A stretch of 11,449 bases of DNA from Verrucomicrobia bacterium TMED44. Its GTDB lineage: Bacteria > Verrucomicrobiota > Verrucomicrobiia > Opitutales > Seribacteraceae. Location: contig NHCX01000110.1 of assembly GCA_002168015.1 (NCBI GenBank), forward strand, positions 1 to 11,449, in the 5' to 3' direction. This document shows positions 1-7,011 of this stretch, in pieces. Each line of letters opens with the position of its first letter. The stretch's first letter is position 1. The notes under the pieces were generated by a model that had not been told where the DNA came from, made no database searches, and was given only the letters and a program-made list of their open reading frames with translations. The position numbers were made by a program, and so were the translations under genes.

Positions 1-267
1 CTGGCGGGCGTGACTTCTTCCGGAGTTCTTCTTGCTCTTTTTCAGTCAAATGCCGGAGGAGCATGGGACAATGCAAAAAAGATGGTTGAAGAAGGATATG
101 AAATTGACGGCACGGTCCATGGCAAAGGATCAGATGTTCATAAAGCTGCGGTCGTTGGAGATACTGTTGGTGATCCTTTAAAAGATACTTCAGGACCTTC
201 TTTGAACATCCTTCTTAAATTGATGTCAGTTGTAGCTTTGGTTTTAGCTCCATTCCTTAAAGTCTAG
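1..267 (+). CDS. hppA: Membrane-bound ion-pumping pyrophosphatase, C-terminal end (partial)
   Basis: This is the last 88 codons of a vacuolar-type (H+- or Na+-translocating) membrane pyrophosphatase; the reading frame is open from base 1, so the gene starts upstream of the window. The family is an integral inner-membrane homodimer that hydrolyses pyrophosphate and pumps cations outward. The visible part holds two family hallmarks: GGAWDNAKK (about window residues 22-30), which supplies Asp, Asn and Lys ligands to the Mg-pyrophosphate site, and the block [19 protein letters not shown] followed by [15 protein letters not shown], which leads into the last transmembrane helix. It ends at TAG 265-267, 29 bases from the convergent rpe stop. 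The residues that separate the K+-dependent from the K+-independent class, and the ion specificity, lie outside the window, so neither can be stated. Family assignment is very secure. Confidence 0.96.
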   Translation: MAGVTSSGVLLALFQSNAGGAWDNAKKMVEEGYEIDGTVHGKGSDVHKAAVVGDTVGDPLKDTSGPSLNILLKLMSVVALVLAPFLKV

Positions 268-290
268 GTGAGTACCCCATGTGTAATCGT

Positions 291-302
291 AGTTGATCAA
301 CT
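291..302. repeat. 12-base palindrome at the hppA/rpe convergent junction
   Basis: AGTTGATCAACT is a perfect inverted repeat that overlaps the rpe stop codon (297-299) in the 29-base gap between two convergent genes. It has no loop and no T-tract, so it is not a standard intrinsic terminator. A protein-binding site or chance are both possible. Confidence 0.35.
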
Positions 303-965
303 CAACTCGATTGAATTAGCAAAATCTTTTCTGCCTGCCTCATCTTTACTGTAGTAAGCAGTACCTGCTACAAAAATATCGACTCCTGCTTCCAGGCATA
401 GTGTTACATGTTCAGGACCCACTCCTCCATCCACTTCAATTAAAAAGTTAAAATTCGATTCTGATCGTATAGCCGAAATTTCCTGTGCCTTTTTAAGAAC
501 ATCGGAAATAAACTTCTGCCCACCAAACCCAGGAAATACGGTCATGAATAAAATTAAATCAACTTGATTTAAAAAGGGAAGCAACACATCGATCGAGGTG
601 TCAGGATTAATCACTAAACCAGTCTTCACCCCTGCCGCTCTAATTTTTCCCAAACTTCCGAGGTGATCATATTGGGGTTCTAGGTGTATGCTGATCAAAT
701 CAGAACCAGCATCAATAAACGCGTCTATATACTTATCAGGTTGGTCAAGCATGAGATGCACATCAAAAAATAATTTCGATTTCTTGCGCAAATCAGCAAC
801 GGTTTGCGGACCAAAACTAAGATTAGGAACAAAGTGACCATCCATGATATCAAGGTGTATCCATTTTCTTCCGTCGTTTTCGGCTATAAGAAGTGCATCC
901 ATCAAATTAGCATGATTTCCTGCAAGAATTGATGGTGCTAAGAACTTCTCTCGATTTCTACTCAT
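297..965 (-). CDS. rpe: Ribulose-phosphate 3-epimerase
   Basis: The 222-residue cytoplasmic TIM-barrel enzyme interconverts D-ribulose 5-phosphate and D-xylulose 5-phosphate in the pentose phosphate pathway. Its length is normal for the family. Visible signatures are LAPSILAGNHANL at the N-terminus, HLDIMDGHFVPN (His37 and Asp39), VHLML (His70), the glycine-rich phosphate-binding loop PGFGGQ (145-150) and EVDGGV (Asp179). His37, Asp39, His70 and Asp179 match the metal ligands and acid/base aspartates of the family. The loop reads MTVFPGFGGQ, with Phe where Asn or Glu is more usual. The ATG at 965 lies 5 bases after the LptE-like stop, so the gene is probably the last of the rpmF-plsX-fabH operon. 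There is no clear Shine-Dalgarno sequence, only the A-rich AAAAAGA directly before ATG. The stop overlaps a 12-base palindrome at 291-302. Confidence 0.96.
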   Translation of the reverse strand: MSRNREKFLAPSILAGNHANLMDALLIAENDGRKWIHLDIMDGHFVPNLSFGPQTVADLRKKSKLFFDVHLMLDQPDKYIDAFIDAGSDLISIHLEPQYDHLGSLGKIRAAGVKTGLVINPDTSIDVLLPFLNQVDLILFMTVFPGFGGQKFISDVLKKAQEISAIRSESNFNFLIEVDGGVGPEHVTLCLEAGVDIFVAGTAYYSKDEAGRKDFANSIELS

Positions 966-970
966 TCTTT

Positions 971-1483
971 TTAAAGTAAATTTTGAATTAAATCTCTAGC
1001 GATTTTCCTACTCAGATCTTTTCCCAAAGCAATATGTAATTGCCTATCACTTACATGTTTTAAATTTGCTAGATTTGAAGATGACGCAGAAGAAACATAG
1101 CTGTAATTAAGATTCTTCGTGGATCCTGCAAGGTCAATCAGGTTAGTTTCTGCCCATAAAGCACCTTGAAATGAAGCTGCTGCAATCGAATCACTAGCTC
1201 TGTATGATTCAGGGCTTACTTTGTAGTTTTCCAATGTAATCTCGAACAAATAATCTGCTTTCGATGAACTAGGATCTACAATTTTTATGTTTGGGTAGAG
1301 TAAAAATTCATCCTTCAGTAATCTACGGAAAATTGCGGTGAATTGTATTGCCTTGGAATTGTTCTTAACACTTATGCCTATGGAATATTGTTTTATACTA
1401 GTTGAAAGACCCGGTTTGTACCTACAACCAGAGGAGGCAATAATCAGCAAAGAAACTATGCTTAACTTGAATAAACTAATCAT
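971..1483 (-). CDS. LptE-like LPS-assembly lipoprotein
   Basis: This 170-residue protein has a lipoprotein signal peptide: a short charged start, a hydrophobic stretch (about residues 7-16) and the lipobox-like ASSGC with Cys20. Position -3 is Ser rather than Leu, so lipidation is likely but not certain. The mature part begins CRYKPG and continues with a segment of LptE/RlpB type: a predicted strand (about 33-39), a helix with RRLLKDEF, an 'AD' strand (SKADYLFEITLENYKV) and a late sheet ending in a helix (KDLSRKIARDLIQNLL). LptE plugs the LptD barrel that delivers lipopolysaccharide to the outer leaflet. The frame is open further upstream, but ATG 1483 is chosen because it gives the signal peptide and only an 8-base overlap with the preceding gene; longer forms would lie deep inside that gene. 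Its place after a BamD-like gene supports an outer-membrane role. Sequence similarity in this family is weak, so a generic outer-membrane lipoprotein remains possible. Confidence 0.68.
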   Translation of the reverse strand: MISLFKLSIVSLLIIASSGCRYKPGLSTSIKQYSIGISVKNNSKAIQFTAIFRRLLKDEFLLYPNIKIVDPSSSKADYLFEITLENYKVSPESYRASDSIAAASFQGALWAETNLIDLAGSTKNLNYSYVSSASSSNLANLKHVSDRQLHIALGKDLSRKIARDLIQNLL

Positions 1484-2591
1484 TTTTCGACCGCAATTGT
1501 GCGATCTTTTTTTCAGCCTCTCTAGCTGCATCTGATTCTGGTGCAGTGGTAATAGCTTCATTGTAAAATTGAATGGCTGGTTCACTACCAAGTTCACGCC
1601 AACGGGTAAGGTAGAACTTTCCGAATTTCTCAATGTATTCCCCTACTTCGACCTTGCTGGCAGCCAAAACTTGACGCATTTCTTTTCTACCTTTTTCAGC
1701 ATCTAGATTTCTCATTTTAGTTTCCGCGAGTCTCGTCTTGTAGGAACTATCAGTTTCGTGGATGCTTCTAGGCGAAATTTCTGCAAAAAGAATCAGGTAG
1801 TCTTCAAAGAAATTGAGAGCCTTTAAGGTAGACCCTTGGTCATAGGAAGAACCCGCAACCTTATCTTTGTAAATGGTGGCCAATAAAAAATAGGCTTTTT
1901 CACAAAGATAGTTTTCGGGGTAAAGATTGACCAATCGATCCAATGCGTCCACCGCTTCTTCTGGTTTCTCATCTTTGATTGATATTTCAGCAAGGGACAT
2001 CAACGCACGCGGGGCAAATCTCGGTCCTCTGGCAAGGCCTGCAATTTGATTAAGCCTAGAACGATCTTGGGTTCCAGACCTGAACCTGGGAATGAAACCC
2101 CATTTCCGAGGAAGTTTATCTTTCGCAAGTTTCTCTGAAACCCGCATGAGCGATTCAGCAACTAACTCGAAATTATAGCTAGTATAAGCTTGAGCGATAA
2201 GCCTGAGGTGATCAAAGGATTTGCTCCAATCCCCATTTTTTTCCCGAATTTGAGCTGCCCGGTATAATGACTCAGGTCCAACCTTAAAATCTTTTCCTTC
2301 AATGTTAAGCTGTGCATCTGATCTTCTTTTAGAAAACTTCTCATAAATTTTAAGGGATTTATTGGACCTACCATTCTGTTCCAAATCATAAGCTTCCTTA
2401 AACCAATTTTGGGCATTCATATCGTCATACGGCTTACGGTTTTTCACAAAAAAACCAGTTCCTGGAAAGAGGTACTCTTTTTCATTACTATTTAACCTTC
2501 GACCAGAATTACCTTTTTGAGCAGAGGCAAAGGTCCAGGCAACAAGTGATAGCAATATGTAAATGTGCAAAGTTTGAATTTTGGATATCAT
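1476..2591 (-). CDS. BamD-like TPR outer-membrane assembly protein, exported
   Basis: The 371-residue protein has a Sec signal peptide (hydrophobic core about residues 9-22, cleavage probably after ASA at 24) and a mature part of helical TPR-like repeats. These lie near residues 62-86 (AQNWFKEAYDLEQNGRSNKS), 107-137, 193-225 (ALMSLAEISI, then EAVDALDRLVNLYPEN) and the C-terminal 323-365. The 'LYPEN' and 'FLLATIYKDK' phrasing resembles BamD/ComL and YbgF-type repeats. BamD works in the BAM complex that folds barrel proteins into the outer membrane. Unlike E. coli BamD there is no lipobox cysteine, so the protein is probably soluble in the periplasm or anchored by a partner; it is also longer than usual BamD (about 245 residues). 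The ATG at 2591 was chosen, 7 bases after the fabH stop; a TTG start at 2612 would add seven residues and overlap fabH. It may be only a general periplasmic TPR scaffold. Confidence 0.6.
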   Translation of the reverse strand: MISKIQTLHIYILLSLVAWTFASAQKGNSGRRLNSNEKEYLFPGTGFFVKNRKPYDDMNAQNWFKEAYDLEQNGRSNKSLKIYEKFSKRRSDAQLNIEGKDFKVGPESLYRAAQIREKNGDWSKSFDHLRLIAQAYTSYNFELVAESLMRVSEKLAKDKLPRKWGFIPRFRSGTQDRSRLNQIAGLARGPRFAPRALMSLAEISIKDEKPEEAVDALDRLVNLYPENYLCEKAYFLLATIYKDKVAGSSYDQGSTLKALNFFEDYLILFAEISPRSIHETDSSYKTRLAETKMRNLDAEKGRKEMRQVLAASKVEVGEYIEKFGKFYLTRWRELGSEPAIQFYNEAITTAPESDAAREAEKKIAQLRSKND

Positions 2592-2598
2592 AATTAAA

Positions 2599-3600
2599 TT
2601 AGAATCGAACAAGGGTTGCAGACCATGTCAAGCCTGCACCGAAGGCAACCATTACGACCAACTCTCCATGCACAAATAAGTCATTTCTTACTGCTTCATC
2701 AAGTGCTAGAGGAATCGAGGCCGCCGATGTGTTACCATGACGGTCGAGGTTACAGAAAAATTTCTCCAGAGGTATTTCAAGTCTATGCGCCATACTTTCG
2801 ACGATTCGAACATTTGCCTGATGAGGAATAATATGATTCACATCACTTAATTCAAGACCATGAGCAGCAATAAGTTCGCGGGTGGCTTTTTCCATAACTC
2901 TTACTGCAGACTTGAAAATTTCTTTCCCGTTCATTTTCAAGAAATGTTCACGGTTAGCGAGCGTATTTTTAGATGCTGGTTTACTGGATCCACCTGCAGG
3001 CTGATGCAAAAGGGTTGGATTGGATCCATCTGCGCCCGAACGAAAACCTAAAAGCTCTGGCCCCTTTCCTTCCGCACTAAGGATGACTGCTCCCGCCCCA
3101 TCACCAAACAGCACGCAGGTAGTTCGGTCTTGCCAATCCATAATCGATGACATCTTTTCTGCACCAATAACTAACGCACATTTATATCTTCCTGATGAAA
3201 GCATGCCATCTGCAACATCCAGCGAATAAAGAAAGCCGGAGCAAGCCGCCTCTAAGTCAAAACAAGCTACTTTTCCCAAGCCTAATCGGTGTTGAAGGAT
3301 ACAAGCCGTTGACGGGAAAGCCATATCAGGGGTAATAGTGGCGACTATCACGAGATCTATCTGGTCAATTTCTATCTTAGCATCAGCTATAGCATTTCTA
3401 GCAGCTTCATAAGCTAAATCACTTGTAGGCCGATCAATTGAAGCAATCCTTCTCTCAGTAATTCCTGTTCTCGTCTGTATCCATTTATCTGAGGTGTCCA
3501 CCTTTAAGCTCAGTTCTTTATTACCTAAAATCTTATCAGGCACATATGAACCTACCCCGAGAATCACACTGCTCCTATACTCTTTTGAAGATAAACTCAT
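2599..3600 (-). CDS. fabH: 3-oxoacyl-ACP synthase III (KAS III)
   Basis: This 333-residue cytosolic condensing enzyme joins acetyl-CoA (or another short acyl-CoA primer) to malonyl-ACP and so starts type II fatty-acid synthesis. The thiolase-fold catalytic triad is complete: Cys120 in AACSGFLYSL, His260 in IIPHQANVRI and Asn290 in HGNTSAASIPLAL. The N-terminal DTSDKWIQTRTGITERRIA and the C-terminal FGAGLTW motif are typical of FabH and separate it from FabB/FabF. Length is normal. The ATG at 3600 is one base after the plsX stop (3602-3604), which suggests coupled translation and is the common plsX-fabH order in bacteria. The gene ends in TAA 2601-2599, just before the BamD-like gene. Chain-primer preference (straight or branched) cannot be read from the sequence by eye. 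Confidence 0.97.
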   Translation of the reverse strand: MSLSSKEYRSSVILGVGSYVPDKILGNKELSLKVDTSDKWIQTRTGITERRIASIDRPTSDLAYEAARNAIADAKIEIDQIDLVIVATITPDMAFPSTACILQHRLGLGKVACFDLEAACSGFLYSLDVADGMLSSGRYKCALVIGAEKMSSIMDWQDRTTCVLFGDGAGAVILSAEGKGPELLGFRSGADGSNPTLLHQPAGGSSKPASKNTLANREHFLKMNGKEIFKSAVRVMEKATRELIAAHGLELSDVNHIIPHQANVRIVESMAHRLEIPLEKFFCNLDRHGNTSAASIPLALDEAVRNDLFVHGELVVMVAFGAGLTWSATLVRF

Positions 3601-3601
3601 C

Positions 3602-4675
3602 TTATTGGCTTTGCGAGTTGATCAAAGGTTCTGGTCTAAAAATTTCATTGGCTTCTTTCACATCTAAAGCCATCTGAGCAAGCATATCATGCTGGACTAA
3701 ATCAAGAGCGATTTTTACAGCTCCACTAATGTGATTCCGGTTAGATGAGCCATGTGCTTTGATAACATTTTGAGTTAATCCAAGCAAGGGGGCACCCCCA
3801 AATTGTTCTGGATTTATTCTTTGCTTTAAACTCTTGAATGCACCCTTGGAAAGTAATGCTCCAGTCTTCCGCAATGCATTCCTGCGAAGTTCTTCATCAA
3901 GAAAAGAACTAATCAGCTTACTTAATGATTCACATGCTTTGAGAACAATATTTCCAACAAATCCGTCACATACAACGACATCCACGGCATTTTCGAAGAT
4001 CTGAAATCCCTCGATTAATCCGCTGTAATTAATGATGCTTCCGTCAATGTCTTTTAACATTTCATGGGTATCATTAATCATTTCATTTCCCTTACCCTCT
4101 TCTGTGCCAATGGTTAGGAGACCCACCTTAGGCCTGACTAATCCTAAAGCAACCCGTGCGTAATTTGAACCAAGAATTGCATTCTGAGCTATATGAAAAG
4201 GTTTTGCATGAGGATTTGCTCCTGCATCAAGAAGAGTAAAGTATCGTTCACGACCCGGCCAAATTGTACAAAGTGCCGGACGCTCGACGCCTTCCAGCGT
4301 GCGAAGACGAATTGTGCTCCCAGCCATCAAGCAACCAGTGTTACCACAGCTTAACAAAGCTTGAGCTTCTTTGTCCTTCACACTTTGCAAGGCTAAGGAC
4401 ATAGACGATCGTTTTTTGCCTTTAATACCAGCGATAGGCTTTTCATCCATACCTACAACCTCGGGGGCATGCCTGACTTCCACTTGGTCAGTATCAAAAT
4501 TGCCAAAAGATGAAATGCACTCATTGAGTTCTTCTTCCCGACCAAAGAGTAAAAAACGAGTTCCTCGAGGCGAGGTAATTAGAGACTGAGATATTCCGGC
4601 AATTACCTCTTTTGGACCATGATCGCTGCCCATTGCATCAACAGCGAGCGTCACATTAGCCTCGGTAGTATCCAT
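3602..4675 (-). CDS. plsX: Phosphate acyltransferase PlsX
   Basis: This 357-residue peripheral-membrane enzyme converts acyl-ACP and orthophosphate into acyl-phosphate, the donor used by PlsY in the first acylation of glycerol 3-phosphate. Family signatures are clear: LAVDAMGSDHGP near the N-terminus (residues 10-21), LLSCGNTGCLMAGS, the block VERPAL with the later LLDAGAN, the central VGLLTIGTEEGKGNE, and DVVVCDGFVGNIVLKACES. Length fits the family (about 330-360). The ATG at 4675 lies 20 bases after the rpmF stop and the gene ends one base before fabH, giving the classic rpmF-plsX-fabH arrangement. No Shine-Dalgarno sequence is visible before the start (ACTCAGCTTCGGC-ATG). Transcription is probably driven by the promoter in front of rpmF. 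Confidence 0.97.
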   Translation of the reverse strand: MDTTEANVTLAVDAMGSDHGPKEVIAGISQSLITSPRGTRFLLFGREEELNECISSFGNFDTDQVEVRHAPEVVGMDEKPIAGIKGKKRSSMSLALQSVKDKEAQALLSCGNTGCLMAGSTIRLRTLEGVERPALCTIWPGRERYFTLLDAGANPHAKPFHIAQNAILGSNYARVALGLVRPKVGLLTIGTEEGKGNEMINDTHEMLKDIDGSIINYSGLIEGFQIFENAVDVVVCDGFVGNIVLKACESLSKLISSFLDEELRRNALRKTGALLSKGAFKSLKQRINPEQFGGAPLLGLTQNVIKAHGSSNRNHISGAVKIALDLVQHDMLAQMALDVKEANEIFRPEPLINSQSQ

Positions 4676-4695
4676 GCCGAAGCTGAGTAAAAATA

Positions 4696-4872
4696 TTAGA
4701 CCTCTAGATCAAGGACTTGCTTGCCTCTATATTGTCCAGTTTCAGGATTCACTCGATGTGAACGAGAAAAGGTTCCGTCAGCTTCCTTAACAAGCAAGGG
4801 TGCTTGGAAACGATTTGCTCCTCTACGCTTACGGCTTCTTTGCTTAGATTGTTTTCTTTTAGGCTGTCCCAT
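4696..4872 (-). CDS. rpmF: 50S ribosomal protein L32
   Basis: This short gene encodes a 58-residue basic protein. It starts MGQPKRKQSKQRSRKRR and contains the conserved C-terminal phrase NPETGQYRGKQVL, both diagnostic for bacterial L32 of the large ribosomal subunit; the length is normal (about 56-60). The N-terminal third is a Lys/Arg-rich extension that binds 23S rRNA. There are no cysteines, so this is the zinc-independent (C-minus) form. The usual upstream partner of rpmF, yceD (DUF177), is absent here: the next gene upstream is uppP. plsX follows after 20 bases, the widely conserved rpmF-plsX-fabH order that ties ribosome supply to lipid synthesis. A strong promoter lies immediately before the start codon. 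Confidence 0.96.
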   Translation of the reverse strand: MGQPKRKQSKQRSRKRRGANRFQAPLLVKEADGTFSRSHRVNPETGQYRGKQVLDLEV

Positions 4873-4907
4873 TCTTTCTATAATAGGATTCTACCTGCTA
4901 TCGTCAA
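4873..4907 (-). promoter_or_regulatory. Sigma70-type promoter of the rpmF-plsX-fabH operon
   Basis: In the 51-base gap between the uppP stop and the rpmF start, the minus strand reads TTGACG (4907-4902), a 16-base spacer, then TATTAT (4885-4880). These match the -35 and -10 consensus at five of six positions each. The predicted transcription start falls at about 4873, right beside the ATG at 4872, so the transcript would have essentially no 5' leader. The element is seen in sequence; its activity and the leaderless reading are inference. Confidence 0.6.
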
Positions 4908-4923
4908 GATTAGACACGCTCGA

Positions 4924-5886
4924 CTATTGAATTAAGTAAAACCCAAAAATTACCAAGGATAATATCACTCTGTATATTACAAATACTCCAAGCCCTCGAC
5001 GGCTTAAGTATCCTACTAACCAAAAAACCGATAAAGCCGCACACACACCGGCAATCACACACCCAAATAGAACCGGTCCTAATGATAAATATTCGCTCAT
5101 TGTTTTCCATTTGGTCATACTTTTATAACCTGCTGCCGCAGTGAGAGTAACTAAGCCCAGTAGAAAACTGAATTCAGCCGCATGGACCCGACTGAGCCCC
5201 ACTATATACCCCCCCACTATCGTCATCATTGAACGACTTGTTCCAGGCCACATTGCAAAACATTGCAGAAAGCCAATAAGTAAAGATGAGCCGATCGTCA
5301 GGTCCTCAAGAGTTTTTTCAGTGGATAAAGAAGTCGAATTTTCTTGTGCTTTTTTTCTTTTTTCAGCCCACCCCATAAAAATCCCTCCCAGAAATAATGC
5401 AATGGCAACAGGTAAGAGTCCAAAAAGATAACTTTCAATCAACTCGTCTAATAATAATCCAAGAAAAGCCGCAGGCAAAAAAGCAAAAATTACATTGATC
5501 AAAAGCCGCCTACCCCTCGGATTTACCCCTGCTAGGCCTAGGAACATTGACCATACCTGCAGTCGATAGATTAGTCCGACTGCCAGAATTGCTCCTCCCT
5601 GAATAACAATCAAATAAGCATTAATCGCTTCCTCTTTTTGAGCAGATGCATCCGCATGTTCTAATATCTCGCTAGCAATTATTAAATGTCCTGTTGAAGA
5701 AATTGGCAAGAATTCGGTAAAACCCTCAATCACTCCGTATATTGCTGCGTCAAAATAATCCATGACTGAGGGAGGGGGTCCTGAATCATTTGAGTCTGAC
5801 AACTCTGATTTTTTGCCCAGTAAAGAACTGGGGTCCAAAAGACCACAGACTGCAATTAGTAAGAAAAAGGTTTGTCGAAAAGGCAT
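4924..5886 (-). CDS. uppP: Undecaprenyl-diphosphatase with N-terminal extension
   Basis: The integral membrane enzyme (UppP/BacA family) removes a phosphate from undecaprenyl diphosphate, recycling the lipid carrier for peptidoglycan and O-antigen synthesis; it also contributes to bacitracin resistance. Both active-site motifs are present: EGFTEFLPISSTGHL (residues 54-68; catalytic Glu54/Glu58, Ser64, His67) and PGTSRS (214-219; Arg218). The second motif continues MMT instead of the common GAT. Several hydrophobic helices span the rest. The chosen ATG at 5886 gives 321 residues, about 45 longer than E. coli UppP. The extra N-terminus (MPFRQTFFLLIAVCGLL, then a polar Ser/Asp/Pro-rich stretch) looks like a signal peptide or an extra membrane anchor. 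An ATG at 5763 would give a family-length 279-residue protein; a TTG at 5976 seems unlikely because it would overlap trpD. No start has a visible ribosome binding site. Confidence 0.93.
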   Translation of the reverse strand: MPFRQTFFLLIAVCGLLDPSSLLGKKSELSDSNDSGPPPSVMDYFDAAIYGVIEGFTEFLPISSTGHLIIASEILEHADASAQKEEAINAYLIVIQGGAILAVGLIYRLQVWSMFLGLAGVNPRGRRLLINVIFAFLPAAFLGLLLDELIESYLFGLLPVAIALFLGGIFMGWAEKRKKAQENSTSLSTEKTLEDLTIGSSLLIGFLQCFAMWPGTSRSMMTIVGGYIVGLSRVHAAEFSFLLGLVTLTAAAGYKSMTKWKTMSEYLSLGPVLFGCVIAGVCAALSVFWLVGYLSRRGLGVFVIYRVILSLVIFGFYLIQ

Positions 5887-5949
5887 GAATAGTTCTACAA
5901 GGAGAGATAAATTAAATCCAACAAAATTCCATATTAGATTATTCCATCC

Positions 5950-7011
5950 ATGAATGATAATAATCAACTTTCTCAATCAACAAATCGCATAAAACTTGAT
6001 CATCATCTAAATGATGCTGAACTTGTCAGTTGCATACAAGAATTAACGCAAGAATCGATTCCCATACCCGCAAAAGAAAAATTTCTTAAAGCCCTTGCAC
6101 GCAAGGGGGAGACCGATGAGGAATTCTCAGTTTTTATTCGCGAATTCAGAAAAATGTCCATTGATCCTGAACTACATGAATTCTCCACCCATGCAATAGA
6201 TCTATGCGGAACCGGCGGCGACAAAGCGCATAGCTTTAATGTTTCTACTTTTGTTTCTTTTATTGTAGCGAGTGCAGGAGTCCCCGTAATTAAACATGGC
6301 AATCGTTCAATTACCTCAAAATGCGGAAGTGCTGACCTAATAGAAGGGATTGGAATACCGGTAAACAACTCCATCGAGAAACTTACTGAGAGTATGAAAG
6401 CCCTTGATTTTTGTTTCTTATTTGCACCCCACTTCCATCCAGTGTTCAAAAATATCATACCTGTAAGAAAATCACTCGCAGAAGAAGGCATTGTTACAAT
6501 TTTTAATTTGCTGGGTCCGACTATAAATCCCGCCAAACCCGCCAATCAGTTACTTGGCGTATTTGATCCATGTCACATGAAAAAACTGGGTAACGCACTG
6601 ACATCAAATGATGTACGATCTGGGTTGGTGGTACACGGGATTTTGGAAGAAGAAGAGATTACTGGAGTGGATGAGCTGACTAATTGTGGTGACAATAAAG
6701 TCTTTGGCATCGGGCAACACCAAATGGATTCCATTCAAAAATGGTCACCTTCTAAATGGGGAAGTAAATATGGGCAATTTTCTGACCTTAAGGGAGGTGA
6801 TCTCGCCTACAATCTCAAGACCATGCAATCTTTACTGGAAGGAAAGGGCCCTCCTTCACTTCGCACAACTGTTCTACTTAACGCCTCCACTGCCTTTTGG
6901 ATTCAGGGAAGATGCACTTCCTTGGGTGAAGGAATGGAGTTAGCTGAATCACTTCTTACTGATGGAGTGGTTAAACAGTGGTTAAGCAGAGCGGAATATT
7001 TTTTCAAATAA
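5950..7011 (+). CDS. trpD: Anthranilate phosphoribosyltransferase
   Basis: This 353-residue enzyme transfers the phosphoribosyl group of PRPP to anthranilate, the second step of tryptophan synthesis from chorismate. Visible sites: CGTGGD (86-91) for PRPP binding, NVST (97-100), KHGNRS (115-120), FAPHFHP (158-164) with Arg173 in PVRKSL for anthranilate, and Asp241-Glu242 (GVDELT) for magnesium. Length is normal. The usual LGxRTxFNxLGP block reads LAEEGIVTIFNLLGP, with three extra residues and Val in place of Arg, so a divergent TrpD-family protein with another substrate cannot be fully excluded. No other trp gene is in the window. It is divergent from uppP (63 bases between the chosen starts) and its stop shares one base with the glmM start, so the two are probably coupled. 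No Shine-Dalgarno sequence is seen. Confidence 0.9.
   Translation: MNDNNQLSQSTNRIKLDHHLNDAELVSCIQELTQESIPIPAKEKFLKALARKGETDEEFSVFIREFRKMSIDPELHEFSTHAIDLCGTGGDKAHSFNVSTFVSFIVASAGVPVIKHGNRSITSKCGSADLIEGIGIPVNNSIEKLTESMKALDFCFLFAPHFHPVFKNIIPVRKSLAEEGIVTIFNLLGPTINPAKPANQLLGVFDPCHMKKLGNALTSNDVRSGLVVHGILEEEEITGVDELTNCGDNKVFGIGQHQMDSIQKWSPSKWGSKYGQFSDLKGGDLAYNLKTMQSLLEGKGPPSLRTTVLLNASTAFWIQGRCTSLGEGMELAESLLTDGVVKQWLSRAEYFFK

Noticed and set aside
1484..1633. A longer start for the LptE-like gene
   Set aside because: The added 50 residues would bury the signal peptide and overlap the BamD-like gene by over 150 bases.
5141..5431. A 96-codon plus-strand open frame inside uppP
   Set aside because: It is antisense to conserved UppP motifs and encodes a compositionally odd sequence with no family features.
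6003..6545. A 180-codon open frame on the minus strand inside trpD
   Set aside because: It lies fully antisense to a well-supported enzyme gene, its translation has no recognisable motif, and long antisense frames commonly arise as shadows of coding sequence.
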